Below, piece after piece: positions 34,901 through 46,204 of a DNA stretch of 64,000 nucleotides (position 1 is its first letter; every line of letters begins with the position of its first letter). Where the stretch lies: NCBI GenBank assembly GCA_002118135.1, contig BDIU01000148.1, positions 124,001 to 188,000 on the forward strand. Direction: 5' to 3'. A program made the translations under genes and the position numbers. Origin of the DNA: Trebouxia sp. TZW2008 (taxonomy: Eukaryota > Chlorophyta > Trebouxiophyceae > Trebouxiales > Trebouxiaceae). The notes beneath the pieces are model-generated. The model searched no databases. It was not told the DNA's origin and saw only the letters and a program-made list of their open reading frames with translations.

Positions 34901-37900
34901 GAGGCCTTGTGCTTGCTGTACACTTTGACGACGGAAGCAGAGGCAAGACTGGCAGTTGGGCAAGCTCTGGTGAAAGCAGTTCAGCCTGGTCAGGCCCTCC
35001 CACTTCACCAGCTGCTGACTTTGATGGCAGAGGGAGATGCAGGTACAGTGCAGCGACTGCATCCATCCTCTTGACTTCACTTTGTCACAGTTCAGGAGAT
35101 CAGTGCTGACTGTGAAGCTCAAGTCTCTTACTGTCTTGTAGGCTCTCAGGCCATGGCGTCATCCCTCCTCAGCAAATTTGCAACACTGTCTGATGTGGTG
35201 AGAGCTGTTGATGCTGCTGTCAGCTCTTGCAACCATATGTTGCCAGCAAAGTCAAACAAAAGCTGTTGTCATCAACAAATTGCTGCAAAGCTCAAAGCTA
35301 TCACAAGATTGTCCCACACATTCTCAAGCCATGGTCTTGTCTCTGCTCAGCAACTGTGCGACACTGCCTGATGTGCTGAGAGCTGTTGGTGCTGCTGTTA
35401 GCTCTCACGATCAGTCAGCAGCATCAAGCTGCTGTCCAGTCAGGCTCTTGCTGTGTTGCTCAAATCTGTCAGAGTTTTGTCCTGCAGGCTCGCAAGCCAT
35501 GGTGTTGTCCTTGCTCAGCAACTGTGCAACACTACCTGATGTGCTGAGAGCTGTTGGTGCTAGTGCAACTTCTGACAGCCAGACATTTATTGCCAGCAGC
35601 ATTAAGCTGCTGTCCAGTCAGGATCTTCCTGTCAGCTGCAAAGCTGCCACCCTCATTGGCAACTTCTGCCATGACAAAAGCCTGCGCTCTCAGGTGTGAT
35701 GCATTCGCGTACTGTACATTGCTGCGTGAGCAAAAGGCCTAATGGGTCTGGCAGCAGTGTCATGCCTTTTGTAGCTGCATAACCTGCTCTTTTGCTGTCT
35801 TGTCTTCATTGTTTCTCTACTTCCTGTGCATATTTAAGACGTGGATTGTACATCAAGGCACGGGCGGGTCCATGAAGCTTCGCTTTGCTCTGTGATGCTG
35901 CAATGCTGCATGCCAACTAGTATATGATGGGATCCACATGCAGTGTTGCTGTGCACATAGACTGATATCATGATCCTTTGTCAGCTTTTGCAGCATCACA
36001 GTTTTGTCTGCGCGTTCGCCATGTCAACTCGAGCAGCCCATCACCAGCCGCATGCTGTCCAACGCATAATTTCCCAACGGCTCACTGATTTCACTGCTTG
36101 ACCATGCACTGTCGACGTGAAGATCACATCAAGCAAAGCAGCAGTCGTCTCCTTGTTAGCTGCCCTTGCTCGCCACGCTTCATCACTTTCACAACCCAAG
36201 TCATCTCAAGCCAACGCTCAGCAAAGTCAAGCTCACCAAGTGACAGACAGCACAGCACTTGAGCCCCAGCTGCTGGGTGGTCCCACAGGCAGTTCTGCTG
36301 GTTTCAGCATCCCTTCTGACCAGCAGAGCCTAACCATGGCAGAAACAGCCTCAACAGAAGCAGCGCTGGCAGCAGCTACAGCTCTGCAGAACCTGTTGTT
36401 GGACAAGCAAGCACAGGTTTTGGTGGTGGATCTGCGTGGCGTAGCACTCCTTGGCAAGCTGCTGTGCTGTCCACACCGCCTGCTTGCTGCTAGGGCTGCA
36501 GGTGAGGCTTGACTTCAGAACCCGGGCAAATATTTGTAGGGCTGCGCCCACATGCACAAAGGTTTCCAAGAGACGTTCAATGCATGCAATGTACATGCAC
36601 TCAGCATGTCGCATTTACAGCAGTGCACAAGTCTTGTCTTAGTCACGACCGTTCCCTTTTACAGCAATCCAAATCATGACATGTGAGCTTAGAGCATGAC
36701 GTATGCATAAGCAGCTGCCATTAAGTGACAATACGCTTTCTTGCTCCTTCAAATGCCTCCATATTTGGGTGCACCTATGCTCAGCTGAACCTCTCTTCCA
36801 CCACCACCAACTCTCCACAAGTTCAGCATTCCTGCATGCCCAGTATTGCCGCTACTGCGTTGCTTGCTCCACGCAGTTGGAGTCACAGGCAATGCATGCA
36901 CGCAGTATACGCACTCGTCAGTGTTGCAGCAGCTGCTGCCCTTGCAAAGGGCTGTGACTTGTGCACTGCTTGTAGCAGCAACATGCAGCTTCTTGCCTTA
37001 CGATCGGTTTTTGGTGGAAGCGTAAAAAGGTCTGTGCTCAACTGATGCCTCTCACTTGTGGCCTCCAAGCAAGGGGTGGCAATTGTATGCAGTCTGTTGG
37101 TTCAAGTTGAGCAACAAGAGCTGCTCATGAATCCTTCAGGTCAAGTTTGTGTGCAGGGATTCTGGCCAGAATAGTTCAGCAGGCTCAGAGCCATGATCAG
37201 GTTTTGAGCACTGGGACCTTTGATGCTTTGCTGCAGCTTCTGGCAGCTGCTCTCAGAGAAGACAACACAGGTGAAGCAGCTTGGCGATCACAGGTATGTA
37301 CCTGGCTTGTTTCCCTACTTTCAGCTTGTGGTCATGGCCATGACAAGTATGCATGCAAGATCAGATGCAAGCAACCAGCGTGAAGCCATCATGTGCCCTT
37401 GAATTTGTGGCAAAGTGCTTGAAATGTGACCTGCAGAAGCAATCTGGCATACTCTAAATGTGGGACACCATCTGTGCCTCTTCACTTGCTGCTCACAGAG
37501 GCTAGCAATGCCTGCAGCATAACATGACAGCATGCAGATCAACTTTATTTGAAGCACAATTGCCTTCAAACCCAACAGCTGATCTTGTCAATTACCAAAG
37601 CTTGTTTGTCAGTGCAGTTTTTGCAAGTCTACTTCCAGACACCAGCAAAGCACCCACGCAAATCCATGCTTGTAGCCAATGAGATGTGACGATCAGGCCT
37701 GCTTGAACAGGTGCAAGAAGCTGCTGCTCGGATAGCAGCCACTCTGACAGCCTCATATGCACCATCAGTCATGCACATTGGGCAGGGGCCAGGCTTAGAT
37801 CTACTGCTGCAGCTGTTACAAAGCTCAGACAGCAGTGATACTGTGCTGGGTAATGCAGCACTGTGCATTGGAGACCTAGCCAGACAGCCAATGATGCTGC

Positions 37901-38459
37901 CAATCCTGCGCAAGAAAGACGCTGTTGCACCTTTGCTAGGTGAGTCCTTGAGCACTGGCAGTTGTATTGCTGTCATCAGAGTCCATGTAGCAGCAGCATG
38001 CAGTTCTTTGACAGAAGGGACAACTGTCAAGCCTATACCCAAGGGGGCCAAATGTTTGTTGTGCTCTCAGGAGGCAAAGTGCTCTTGGCATTGATCTTCT
38101 GGGTTTGTCATGCTGCTCTTGGCAGCGATGTTTGAGTGAGAGAGAGAGAGAGGTGCACATGCAACGACCTTGATGTTATCATTACGCAAGACAGAGTGCT
38201 CAACTGCCCCTGACATGTTGCCCAGCTGCGATCTGGACAAGTGTCACTGATGACTGAGCACGCATTCTCTTCAGAACTGAGTCAGTTCAAGCCTGACTGA
38301 TGGAAAAACTGCTGTGCAGATGTTGCCTACAAGCACAAAAGAGCGACACAGAAGAATGCAGCTATTGCTGTGGCGAGGCTCGCCCATGATGAGGTTTGCA
38401 TGAGGCGAATCAGGGAGTTGCATGGGCTTGACATCATATACCAGTATGTCAGACCTTGA
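31964..38459 (+). CDS. TTC12: TTC12-like TPR and armadillo-repeat protein (about 896 aa, 11 exons)
   Basis: TTC12 helps assemble axonemal dyneins in the cytoplasm of animals. Exons 31964-32430, 32510-32711, 32834-32920, 33165-33504, 33801-34018, 34757-35042, 35488-35693, 36123-36501, 37157-37293, 37711-37939 and 38320-38459 sum to 2691 nt in one frame. Order: a charged N-terminal coil; YEKWDLFTPEDEEDEL; TPR block (EGNALYAQGQHTAAFQCYE, ALWRRATARK, YSQAVHDLEQALVLEPGN); a Ser/Asn-rich linker; then armadillo-like helices. The end is the strongest link to TTC12: VLGNAALCIGDLARQP, KNAAIAVARLAHDE and RELHGLDI match the human C-terminus motif by motif. Partial duplicate exons precede exon 6 and exon 7. 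The assignment rests on domain order and the C-terminal match; no search was run. Confidence 0.87.
34040..34195 (-). repeat. Dispersed repeat R5, copy 2
   Basis: Inverted relative to 16905-17050: TTGTCCTTGTATCAAAATGT, GAGGATGTCCTTATATTGAG and TTGCCTTACAAAGACAAG. Lies in a TTC12 intron. Confidence 0.65.
34623..34885 (+). repeat. Tandem partial-exon pair before TTC12 exon 6
   Basis: Copy 1 starts at 34623 and copy 2 (the real exon) at 34757, 134 bp later. Both follow a CAG and encode LTAACQNDYNCK. Copy 1 runs AIAKQAFCAQ and a stop with no donor. Copy 2 continues as a full 286-nt exon. Confidence 0.85.
35142..35693 (+). repeat. Tandem partial-exon triplet before TTC12 exon 7
   Basis: Three copies have their internal ATG at 35153, 35331 and 35499 (spacing 178 and 168 bp). 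They encode SQAMxxSLLSN, then ATLxDVLRAVGA. Copy 1 keeps an acceptor (TTGTAG) but has no usable donor before a stop at 35369. Copy 2 has lost a good acceptor. Copy 3 (35488-35693) is complete with a donor and has the right phase. Confidence 0.85.
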
Positions 38460-38849
38460 CAAGCTTTGTTAATTAGGCACAGGTGTGATCATACAAGATG
38501 AGAATCAGGAGCGAGCGTGTTTTTCAGATGTGAGCTGAACAGGTGGACAGTACTAGTACGCATACGTGCCCAAAGAATTGCTAACGAAGCTTGTAACTTG
38601 TCCATGTCAGGGAAAGACACCAGGCGGAATTAACTGCATGCACACAAAAGACCAAAGAATGCCACAATAAACAGAACAAAAGGTGTGCATCAAAAACCTA
38701 CCCAAAACTGGAGACACAAGCAACACTGAAGGCTGAAATTGAGACAGAACTGCACAAATGAAATGAAGTCAATCTACAGTCTTCTCAAGCTGCGCCTAAC
38801 AGGGAATTCCTACAGCAAAATTGGCAAAGAGGGCAATTGCAATTTACAT
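38460..38849. other. Convergent intergenic region, no gene seen
   Basis: 390 bp between the stop codons of TTC12 and the SANT-DUF3755 gene. A-rich near 38640-38760; no feature identified. Confidence 0.55.
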
Positions 38850-40999
38850 TCAAGTTCTTGGCTTGCTTTGCTTGTTTGTTTTGGCTGACGCTGCTTTATT
38901 CGCCATTCCAGCTGCAACTTTGCTTGCCGAGGCAGCTAGGCTTTTGCTAGCAGCACTTTGCGGTTTACTCCCTACAGATGGTGTTGCGCTTGGCTGGGCA
39001 ATAACGCTTGCAGTCTTCCCAGTTGAAACTGCACTGGCAACTGCTTGCAGGCCTGCACTGGAAGGTGGGGAGGCAGTTGCCGGATCAGGTATGCTAGGCT
39101 GACTGCCTTGAGGTGTGGCCTGTTTCACAATAGGCTTTGCACCGCCTTTACTGCTGCTAGCACTTTGTGCAGGCGCCTTCACCTGGCCAGGCTGTACTGC
39201 CTGGCCGCTAGGAGTTGTAGCAGCAGCTGCTGCATGTGTTGTCACTGGCGGCGGCCCTGCCTTGACAATACCTCCTGCACACATGGAACAGCTTTGTGAG
39301 CATCTCTGGGACATTGTGCTCGCCTTGGAAAATGACTCAGAGCTACATGTGCCATACATGCACAGCAAATAAAGCGCAGCAGGATCATGTGACTCATCAT
39401 GATTGCAGAGTCTGAGTATCCAGCTGTTGAAAGCAGCAGATATTACTCAAACAACAGGTAAGCTGCCTGGCACAGCTGAGAAGGCATGATATGTCAAGAT
39501 GCATGCGCAGATGTCAAGCAGACCAACTCTTGCAATTGATGCAAGACAACAAGCTTGCAGCCTCAGATGACGCAAGTCAGGGTGGGCTTATGATGCCGCA
39601 AAGGACACGTCAATGATGATGTCACGCCTTGTAAAAGAGTTACGTTCAAGGTCACAAGAAATAGCGTGTCGGGAACTAGATTCAAACCCACGACTCTCCT
39701 CGTGGTAGGAGATGAACCCTTGCTTGTTCCACTACTCCAAGAAGTCGAGAGTCTGAATCTATTTCCCGACATGCCATTTCTTGTGACCTTGAACATATCT
39801 CTGTTACATGCTTTGCATAGGTCACCATGGCACAATGCATATGCTGCACATGCCAAATAGTGATGCACACGTAAAACATTACTCTAGCCCAAGAAACGCA
39901 TTGAGGGTGACAGGCGTGCAGAGACCAGAAGGAAACAAGGTGAAAGCGTTGCTAACACTGCATGGAACCCTTTTCTGCTGTCCCTGGCTGAGTCGTTCTT
40001 ACCTGGACTGGCCGGCATACTGTTGCTATGCTGAGGTTGCAGCGGCTGTTGATGCTGTTGCTGCTGCTGCTGCTGTCCAGTGAACTGCCCAGTTGCATTA
40101 GGCATGCTAGCGACAGCGCCCATCACAGGCTCGGCACTAGGATAGCCAGTCATGGGGGCCAGGGGAGGGGGTACGCTACCCCCCATGCCTGGGGGCATAC
40201 CTGGCATGCCCAAAGGGAACATTGGACTGGCTCCACTAGCAGCAGGAAGGAAGTTGTTGGCGAGCTCTACATTCATGCGTACTGGCAATTGAGGCATCTG
40301 ACTCATGACCCCATCCATACTATTCATTTGGTTAAGGACTGCAAGAATGTTGTCCCGGAATCTGACCAGCAGCTCGGTGTTCTCCTGCACCTTGAACTGG
40401 TGCATGTTCTGTTTGTATTGGTACAAGATGTGTAGGTTCTGTTCAAGCAGCTGAGCTACTAAGCCCCCAACTGCTCCAACTGTTTGAGCACCATGGTCAT
40501 CTAGCTGTGGCATCGGGACCTGCTGCTGCGGCCATTGACCCATGACATTGGGCGCTTTCTGTGACGTGGCAAAGATGCTCTGACATCTGTCTCGCCGAAG
40601 CCGCTTGTTTGGGCCTTCCTCTGAGACTTTGCGCTTTCTGGCTTGACTAAGCCATCTGAGCCTAAGTGCAACATCCCTGACGCCCTTGCGAGGCAGTGCT
40701 GCTGCTATCCTGACGTAGCGCTCGAAGGGCTGAAACCGCTCGGCAGGGAACTTGACTGCGGCCTGGTCCAAGGCAGCTTGTTCGTGTGGAGTCCATTCTG
40801 CATTGTACACCGCTGCCCCTCGTGCTTTCAAAGTGCCTGATGGCGCAGGCTCTTCGTTTGGCATTGTGGCAACTTCTGTGGGATCTCTTGGCTGCTGAAG
40901 AGGCTTGGCTTTGGACTGTGTGTCGGTCATGACAGGTACTGCTCTTGTAGCCTTCTGAGACACTTTGGAGGTGGCTCCACCTGCCCCGTTGGCTGTCAT
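38850..40999 (-). CDS. SANT/Myb-like protein with DUF3755 domain (about 473 aa, at least two exons)
   Basis: Plant-lineage nuclear protein of unknown function. Exons 40999-40003 and 39274-38850 join in phase (1422 nt). The SANT-like helix set begins AEWTPHEQAALDQA and ends VRDVALRLRWLSQARKRK; a basic patch (KRLRRDR) follows. DUF3755 is clear: LLEQNLHILYQYKQNM, RFRDNILAVLNQMN, MSQMPQLPVRMNVELANNFL. Then come Met/Pro/Gly-rich sequence, a Gln tract (seven Q) and an Ala/Ser/Pro-rich second exon. A possible 5' extension exists: exon 41039-40999 joins in frame (TAPKFTLLSL) to an open stretch ending LAPSKTQTVK with a donor near 41175. No upstream ATG could be fixed, so 40999 is used as the start. 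The 728-bp intron contains an inverted-repeat element. Confidence 0.85.
39644..39794. mobile_element. 151-b inverted-repeat element (MITE-like or long hairpin)
   Basis: The left 41 bases (GTTCAAGGTCACAAGAAAT at the tip) and the reverse complement of the right 41 bases agree at 38 positions. The outer 19 are perfect. The loop is about 69 bases. It lies in the intron of the SANT-DUF3755 gene. On the minus strand it holds GGGTTTGAATCT, similar to a tRNA B box, so a tRNA-derived origin is possible. No clear target-site duplication is seen. Confidence 0.75.
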
Positions 41000-42165
41000 G
41001 TGCAACCGTGTCAATGACAGAAGAGTGAACTTGGGAGCCGTCTGTAAGGAGACAAGACACTGCCCTTAGCATTACTGTAGTGAGTAATAAAGATGTGTAG
41101 GCAGACCGCTGCACAGTAGGTGCACTGGGTGAAGATGTGTTTAAGGGATAGGCCGATCGCTGAAGCAGGAAGCACACCTTCACGGTTTGAGTCTTAGAAG
41201 GCGCCAGCCTAACAGATGGTCTAGGTGAGCCAAAGTGGTCCGAGACCAACTTTTGCAGCTGCAGATCTGGCCGCACGGCAGCAGGGATCGCCACTGTAGT
41301 CGCCAGACCCGCAACTCTGGATCAGGATCCTCGGATCCTTCCCTGTGGTATCGAGGCACCTTAGCAAGCTGTTGCAACACCGTTTGCACGTCCGATCATC
41401 TTCCGCTGTTGCTGGAGTGGATAGATAAGGCTGCCTGATGAGAAGCTAGGTTTCTGACTAATTGCGCCGCGAGGTTCGTACCCTACTGCTTGCAAGCGCT
41501 ATCTTGCTTTGTAATTTTGCTCAGCTACAGGACACCACAACCAGCTGCAGAGGAATACAACCATACAGAGGCGTCAGAGCTTTGTGACATCACGAACAGA
41601 TGCAGCGATTGCAACTGGGACATGCTAGCTCAGCGTCACTGCTTGGCCCAATGTATTGCAGCTGGCATGCCATGATGTGATGTGCAGCACGCTCTGTGCA
41701 CAATGCATATGATGTGCTAGTAGTCAGCACTTGCAGCGTGTTGAGGGCTTTGAAACAGCCTTGTAGCCAAACTTTGCTGAAAAGCAGTGCCGGCCAGCAG
41801 GCGATGTGTCTTCTTGCCAAGTTAAGATGAAATTGTACAAGCAGTGATGATCTGTACCAACTATCAAAATTTCTGTTCTGTGACATCCCAAGACAATAAT
41901 GCAACTGGTGAGTTTCGATTTTTAGGCATTAATGTACATGTTTGAAACAAGCTGCTGCAATTGAAGCTCATGCCTAACACCTGCCTTTTGACATTGCTTC
42001 AATACAGACAGACAGTAACACTAGTACTCAACCAATTTATGCCACTAAGCTGGATTCACTAGCTAAGTGCCACCCTGTGACAATACAACAGAATCAAAAT
42101 CAAAAATGGCAGCAGTAGAGACAACTACAAGATTCTAGCTGTCATCATTCCCAGAGCTCAGCCTC
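41000..42165. other. Intergenic region upstream of the SANT-DUF3755 gene
   Basis: Contains the probable promoter and 5' leader or exon of the minus-strand SANT-DUF3755 gene (41000-41440), then the 3' flank of CCCH/U-box gene 2. A piece near 41520-41600 weakly resembles R4. No other gene is supported. Confidence 0.5.
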
Positions 42166-45100
42166 TCAGTTCTTTGCGGTGCCGAAATAAGTTGTCATGA
42201 CGTCCTTCAAGTTCAGATTTGGAATGAGATGCGGGTGCGCAAAGGGCTCATTTGTATTTGGGGAAACGCTGCTTCTTTTGAGCCATGCCTCTATTGCCTT
42301 CCTCTCATAGGTGTGACCATCAGCCGCTGTCACAGGATCATTCATCAGTTCCTGCACAAGCAAATCAAGGATAAGAAATCGATCATTCACATCAGCAATA
42401 CAGCATTGAGGTTGCACGATTGCTCCACATACAGGAGGTGAGTGCCAAGTCAAAGAAAATGCTACGCCGTTAGGCGTCATAACGGGAGCCTCTGTCTAAA
42501 GAGGCAGCCCGGGAAGTGCCAAGTCAAAGCTGTAGACTCCTGTTTGCATGACAACGTGGCAAAAAACTGCTGTCATAGGCAGTGACCTTGCTCAAGTTGC
42601 ACAGTCATTTGTCACATATGCTTGCACTCACACAGAAGGGATAGTCAGATAGCGTGTTGTCGGCGACAATGCGGTGTCGACCTCAGTAATTGCATCAGCC
42701 ATGACGCACAGCACAGCCAATGTGTAATCAGCTGGTTGCATCGAGACTGCATGCATTGAGACTGCATTTGGCGGTGAACATACTGCATTGTGCTGAGTCA
42801 CAATTGAAGTCTAGCAGAAGAGGCGCACCATAGTGATGGAGCAGGTAAAGGAGAACGGGATGTCCTCACTATCCTTGGACCCGCTGCTAGCAAACGCAGC
42901 CAGAAGCTTTTCCCCATCAATCTTCTTCACAGCCTTCTTACTTTTTCCACTGTCTCCTGTAAGCGCCTCTGACGCTGAAGCCTGCTGGCTTGCTACTTGG
43001 TCGCCAGAGCCACTGCTACTGTGTTGTGAAAACAGAGAATCAAGAGCAAATTGAAACAAGGCCGCTGACTGTGATTGTGACACTTGTGATCTTGAAGATT
43101 CTGTAGAGACGCCTGATGCTGCTGTATGTGACTGTGGCAATTCAGGACTGGAAGACGCTGACGCAATATATGATGCTGGTGCGTATGGCTGCAGCATTTG
43201 TACTCTGGGAGACGCTGCAGAGCTGTTTGATGCTGCTGCTGCATTTGACTGCAGCATTTGCAACCTAGGAGACGCTGCACAGCTGTCCGCTGCTGCCTTT
43301 GACTGCAGACCTTGTGTTCTGGAAAATGGTGACGAGACATCTGATGCTGCTGCATATGGCTGCAGCACTTGCACCCTAGGAGACGCTGCAGAGCTGTCTG
43401 ATGCTGCTGCATATGAGGAGACTGACGCACTGGACGAGGGAAGCAAGGGCCAGTTCTCCGTAGATTCTGTGGGCTCGCTCGCACTGCTGGGTCTGCTTGT
43501 AGATTCTGCTGCTGTGATTCTCAAACTCTGAGGCAAGTATTGCTGCAGTGTCTGTCCTGAAGGTGACTGGGCCTGCATACCAACAGTAAATATCAGTACA
43601 TTCTGCAACGACTGACATTACATGTTGTACAATGTAGATTTGACCATTGCTGGCAGCATACGTCATTGCAGCTGATGCTGGTGATGTATCATGGCAGCTG
43701 TGTGTCAGTAACAGAGCAAGTCAGATGCAAGAGATCAAAAGGTTGTGCAACATGAAGCAAAGATCTGATGTCTGGCAAAGCAACACAGATCAGCACAAGG
43801 CTACCGGATGCACGTACGCATTGCATTCTTTTTTGTGTTCATGACAATTGACAGCAGCTAATGCTCTTGAGCATACAGAGCAGAGAGAGTGAAATGCTCA
43901 GGGCCAAGCAGATTGATAAAGTCATGCAAAGGCCTGTTGCACGACATGTATATACGGCATGTACATGGCTCTGTGAAATTTACGACAAGTACCTGCTGTG
44001 ACCAGCGCCTTGCAGGGTCAAAGGCCTTCAGCTCGCTTGGGTCGTGAGCAAAACTGCAGGCATTGCCTTTGCGACAGCAGCCTAGCTGATTGTAGCGGCA
44101 CAACGTGATCTTGTGACATGCTGGGTCAGGACATTGTATCTGCTCCTCTGGTGCCTTGTATGTTTCTGGTGCCTTATGTGCCTGCATAGCAAAACTACTG
44201 CTGTCAGCACAATGCTACTTATGGATGTGCTCTATGAGCATGCTCAAAGCTCTGAGATGGGAGATGAGCCGATCGGACAGTGGGTCGGTGTCAAAATCAC
44301 TCGCTTTGCCCCTGTCTGGCGGACAGCATCACTTGTTCAAGCAGGATGTGTATGCCGCAAGCCATCACAAAGGGAATCCCAGTTGCCAGGAGCAGCCCTG
44401 TACGCTGCCATCACACAGCATAGTTCTGAACATGGGCAGGCGCAAAAAGCATGCTGCAAACTTTTGACCCTGCCAAACAGACAAAGACACATCAGCAACG
44501 GGCCACAATACCTGTTGTACATGGCGTCTTGAGGGATCAAACAGCCGCAGCTCATCAGGGTGGTGAGCAAAGGTGCAGCTTTCACCATACTGGCAGATGC
44601 CGTGCTGATGGAAGAAGCACATGGTGATCTTGAAGCGAGCTGGATCAATGTCTTGCTGCTGCTCCTTAGGTACATGGTATGTAGGTTGCGGTGCTTGATA
44701 CATCTGCAATGCAAAGTCAATCACAATGATGACAGGCGAGCATTGAATGAACACCAAACAGTGTTCCTCAGTGAGATGACTTGAGTTGCTTTGAGTGAAA
44801 TCAGCATCATCACGTGCAGCATTGAAAGCGGCATTAGCAGCAACAGACCCCTGACAAAGTGCCAGAAACATGTTAGCATGATCATAAGTCTTACCTGTTG
44901 CATGTAGCGTCTTCCAGGGTTATATGCTTGTAGCTCAGCAGGGTCATGCGCAAAGGTGCAGCGTTCACCTCGCGGACAGAACCCCTGTTTGAAGAAGTTG
45001 CACAATTGAGTTTTATACACAGCAGGATCCTGATCAGGACGCAGATCCTGTGCTCCCTGCTGCTGCCTCATGTTCTGTTGCATAGAAGGTGCCTGCATGA

Positions 45101-45386
45101 CGTTCAGGGGCTCAGAGTATGATGCGGATAGCCATGCACAACATCAGCAGACCTCAAGCTGTAGGCTGTAGGTAGTGCAGGCATAATGCCATGTGATTAC
45201 AGCCATTTATAAGGTGCACAAAGTGCACAGCTTTTATCTAGAAGCAAGTGGTGCACTAAGCTCACAGCGTAGCAAACAAAACTGAAACTGGACTTGTTGC
45301 GAGCTTGAACGCAAGCGCACCTGCCGATCCGAGCGAGACCTGACAGAAGGGACAAAATGCCAGGTTCCCTCCTCGATCTGGGGCAT
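42166..45386 (-). CDS. CCCH zinc-finger / U-box protein 2 (three fingers, about 500-524 aa)
   Basis: Exons in transcript order: 45386-45321 (tentative first exon), 45092-44895, 44703-44512, 44181-43993, 43572-42829 and 42351-42166. All are phase 0, so the last five are in frame. If the tentative exon is wrong, translation may begin at the ATG at 45098. Three exons each encode one C-x7-C-x5-C-x3-H finger (LCNFFKQGFC, MCFFHQHGIC, LCRYNQLGCC). Each finger is followed by a PxEL motif and a (P)xRR..QQ tail. A long Ser/Ala-rich exon with five imperfect 21-25 aa repeats leads to FTCSITM. The last exon gives ELMNDPVTAADGHTYERK, EAWL and LKDVMTTYFG, a U-box. It is a paralogue of 14733-18436, with an extra finger from exon duplication. 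RNA binding plus E3 ligase activity is inferred. Confidence 0.88.
42455..42520 (-). repeat. Dispersed repeat R2, copy 3
   Basis: Plus strand reads TACGCCGTTAGGCGTCATAA and CGGGAGCCTCTGTCTAAAGA. It is the reverse complement of the 28385 copy with few changes. In the last intron of CCCH/U-box gene 2. Confidence 0.78.
43085..43440 (-). repeat. Coding minisatellite in CCCH/U-box gene 2
   Basis: About five units of 63-75 bp built around GGAGACGCTGCAGAGCTGT and TGATGCTGCTGCATATGGCT. They encode Ser/Ala repeats of the form SPRVQxLQxxAAASxxS in the linker between fingers and U-box. Confidence 0.8.
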
Positions 45387-46204
45387 GATCGACTCCTTTG
45401 TCTGCCTGAATGAAGAGACCTGCAGACGCAAAAGCTCATCAAAAGTCTGCCTGACAAAGACAGGCAAACACCATTGTCGCAGTGCGCTGGCACACCCGAC
45501 GAACGGCAAGTTGTACCTTGAGTGTATGTGAGAGCTTCGTTCGACAAGCCCGAACGATCTTGCCAAGCGCGTCTCGAAAGGACGGTGTTGCACCGATACG
45601 TAGCAGAAGACACGGGCCAACACGAAGTATACAACATGTCCATGCTGCGGACGTTATATCGTGTTCGCGAGGTTCCAGTCTGGAATCGGTCATGTCAACT
45701 GGTCATGTCACGCGTTCAGGTCGAGTAAGCGAGCGTTTCATGCAGGCGTTTGACATTCCTGAAAGAAAGAAAAGAAAAGTCTACGCCCTTAGGCGACATA
45801 ACGGGAGCCTCCTGCACAGCAATGGTGCTTTGCACCTTGTGCAATCTCCTTTGGCTGGCCGTCATTATTGACATATATTGTTATGCAGCAAGCAATTGTT
45901 ACAGACTATGATTCAGGAGGAAAGCATTCTAGCTAGCCTGTAGGTAGCAAAATTGCCATCAACTGCTCAACATTGATGTCCTGATGCCTCTAACTCTTCG
46001 GCAACGCAATGAAAAGCAGTAAATTGCTCACGTCTTGACTTGACAATGAATGCTCGCGGCATACAGCTGTCACAGTACTAGGTAGCACACTGCACTGCTG
46101 TTGCAAGTCATCAAAAGATGCCACTGCTGGTTTCAGCGCTTGCTTACTTGCACTGGCATCACTAAATCATAGGAAGTGACAGGTGATGCCATTGCAAGTC
46201 TACC
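45387..46204. other. Upstream region of CCCH/U-box gene 2
   Basis: Holds the probable promoter of the minus-strand CCCH/U-box gene 2 and the 3' flank of the membrane-protein gene, plus one R2 copy at 45768. Overlapping minus-strand frames at 45439-45693 lack splice support and are not called. Confidence 0.5.
45768..45815 (-). repeat. Dispersed repeat R2, copy 4
   Basis: Plus strand TCTACGCCCTTAGGCGACAT, then AACGGGAGCCTCCTG: a shorter reverse-orientation copy. Intergenic. Confidence 0.7.

Noticed and set aside
36725..37045. 106-codon frame in TTC12 as an extra exon
   Set aside because: Exon 36123-36501 joins directly and in phase to 37157-37293, matching TTC12 (AAG, then ILARIV). No donor fits the extra frame.
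39660..39730. Functional tRNA gene inside the inverted-repeat element
   Set aside because: Only a B-box-like stretch is present. The T stem does not pair and no full cloverleaf can be drawn.
45439..45693. Minus-strand frame that could be joined to 45460-45321 by an intron
   Set aside because: The only in-phase intron would be about 21 bases, too short to splice. Only the 45386-45321 part is kept, as a tentative first exon.
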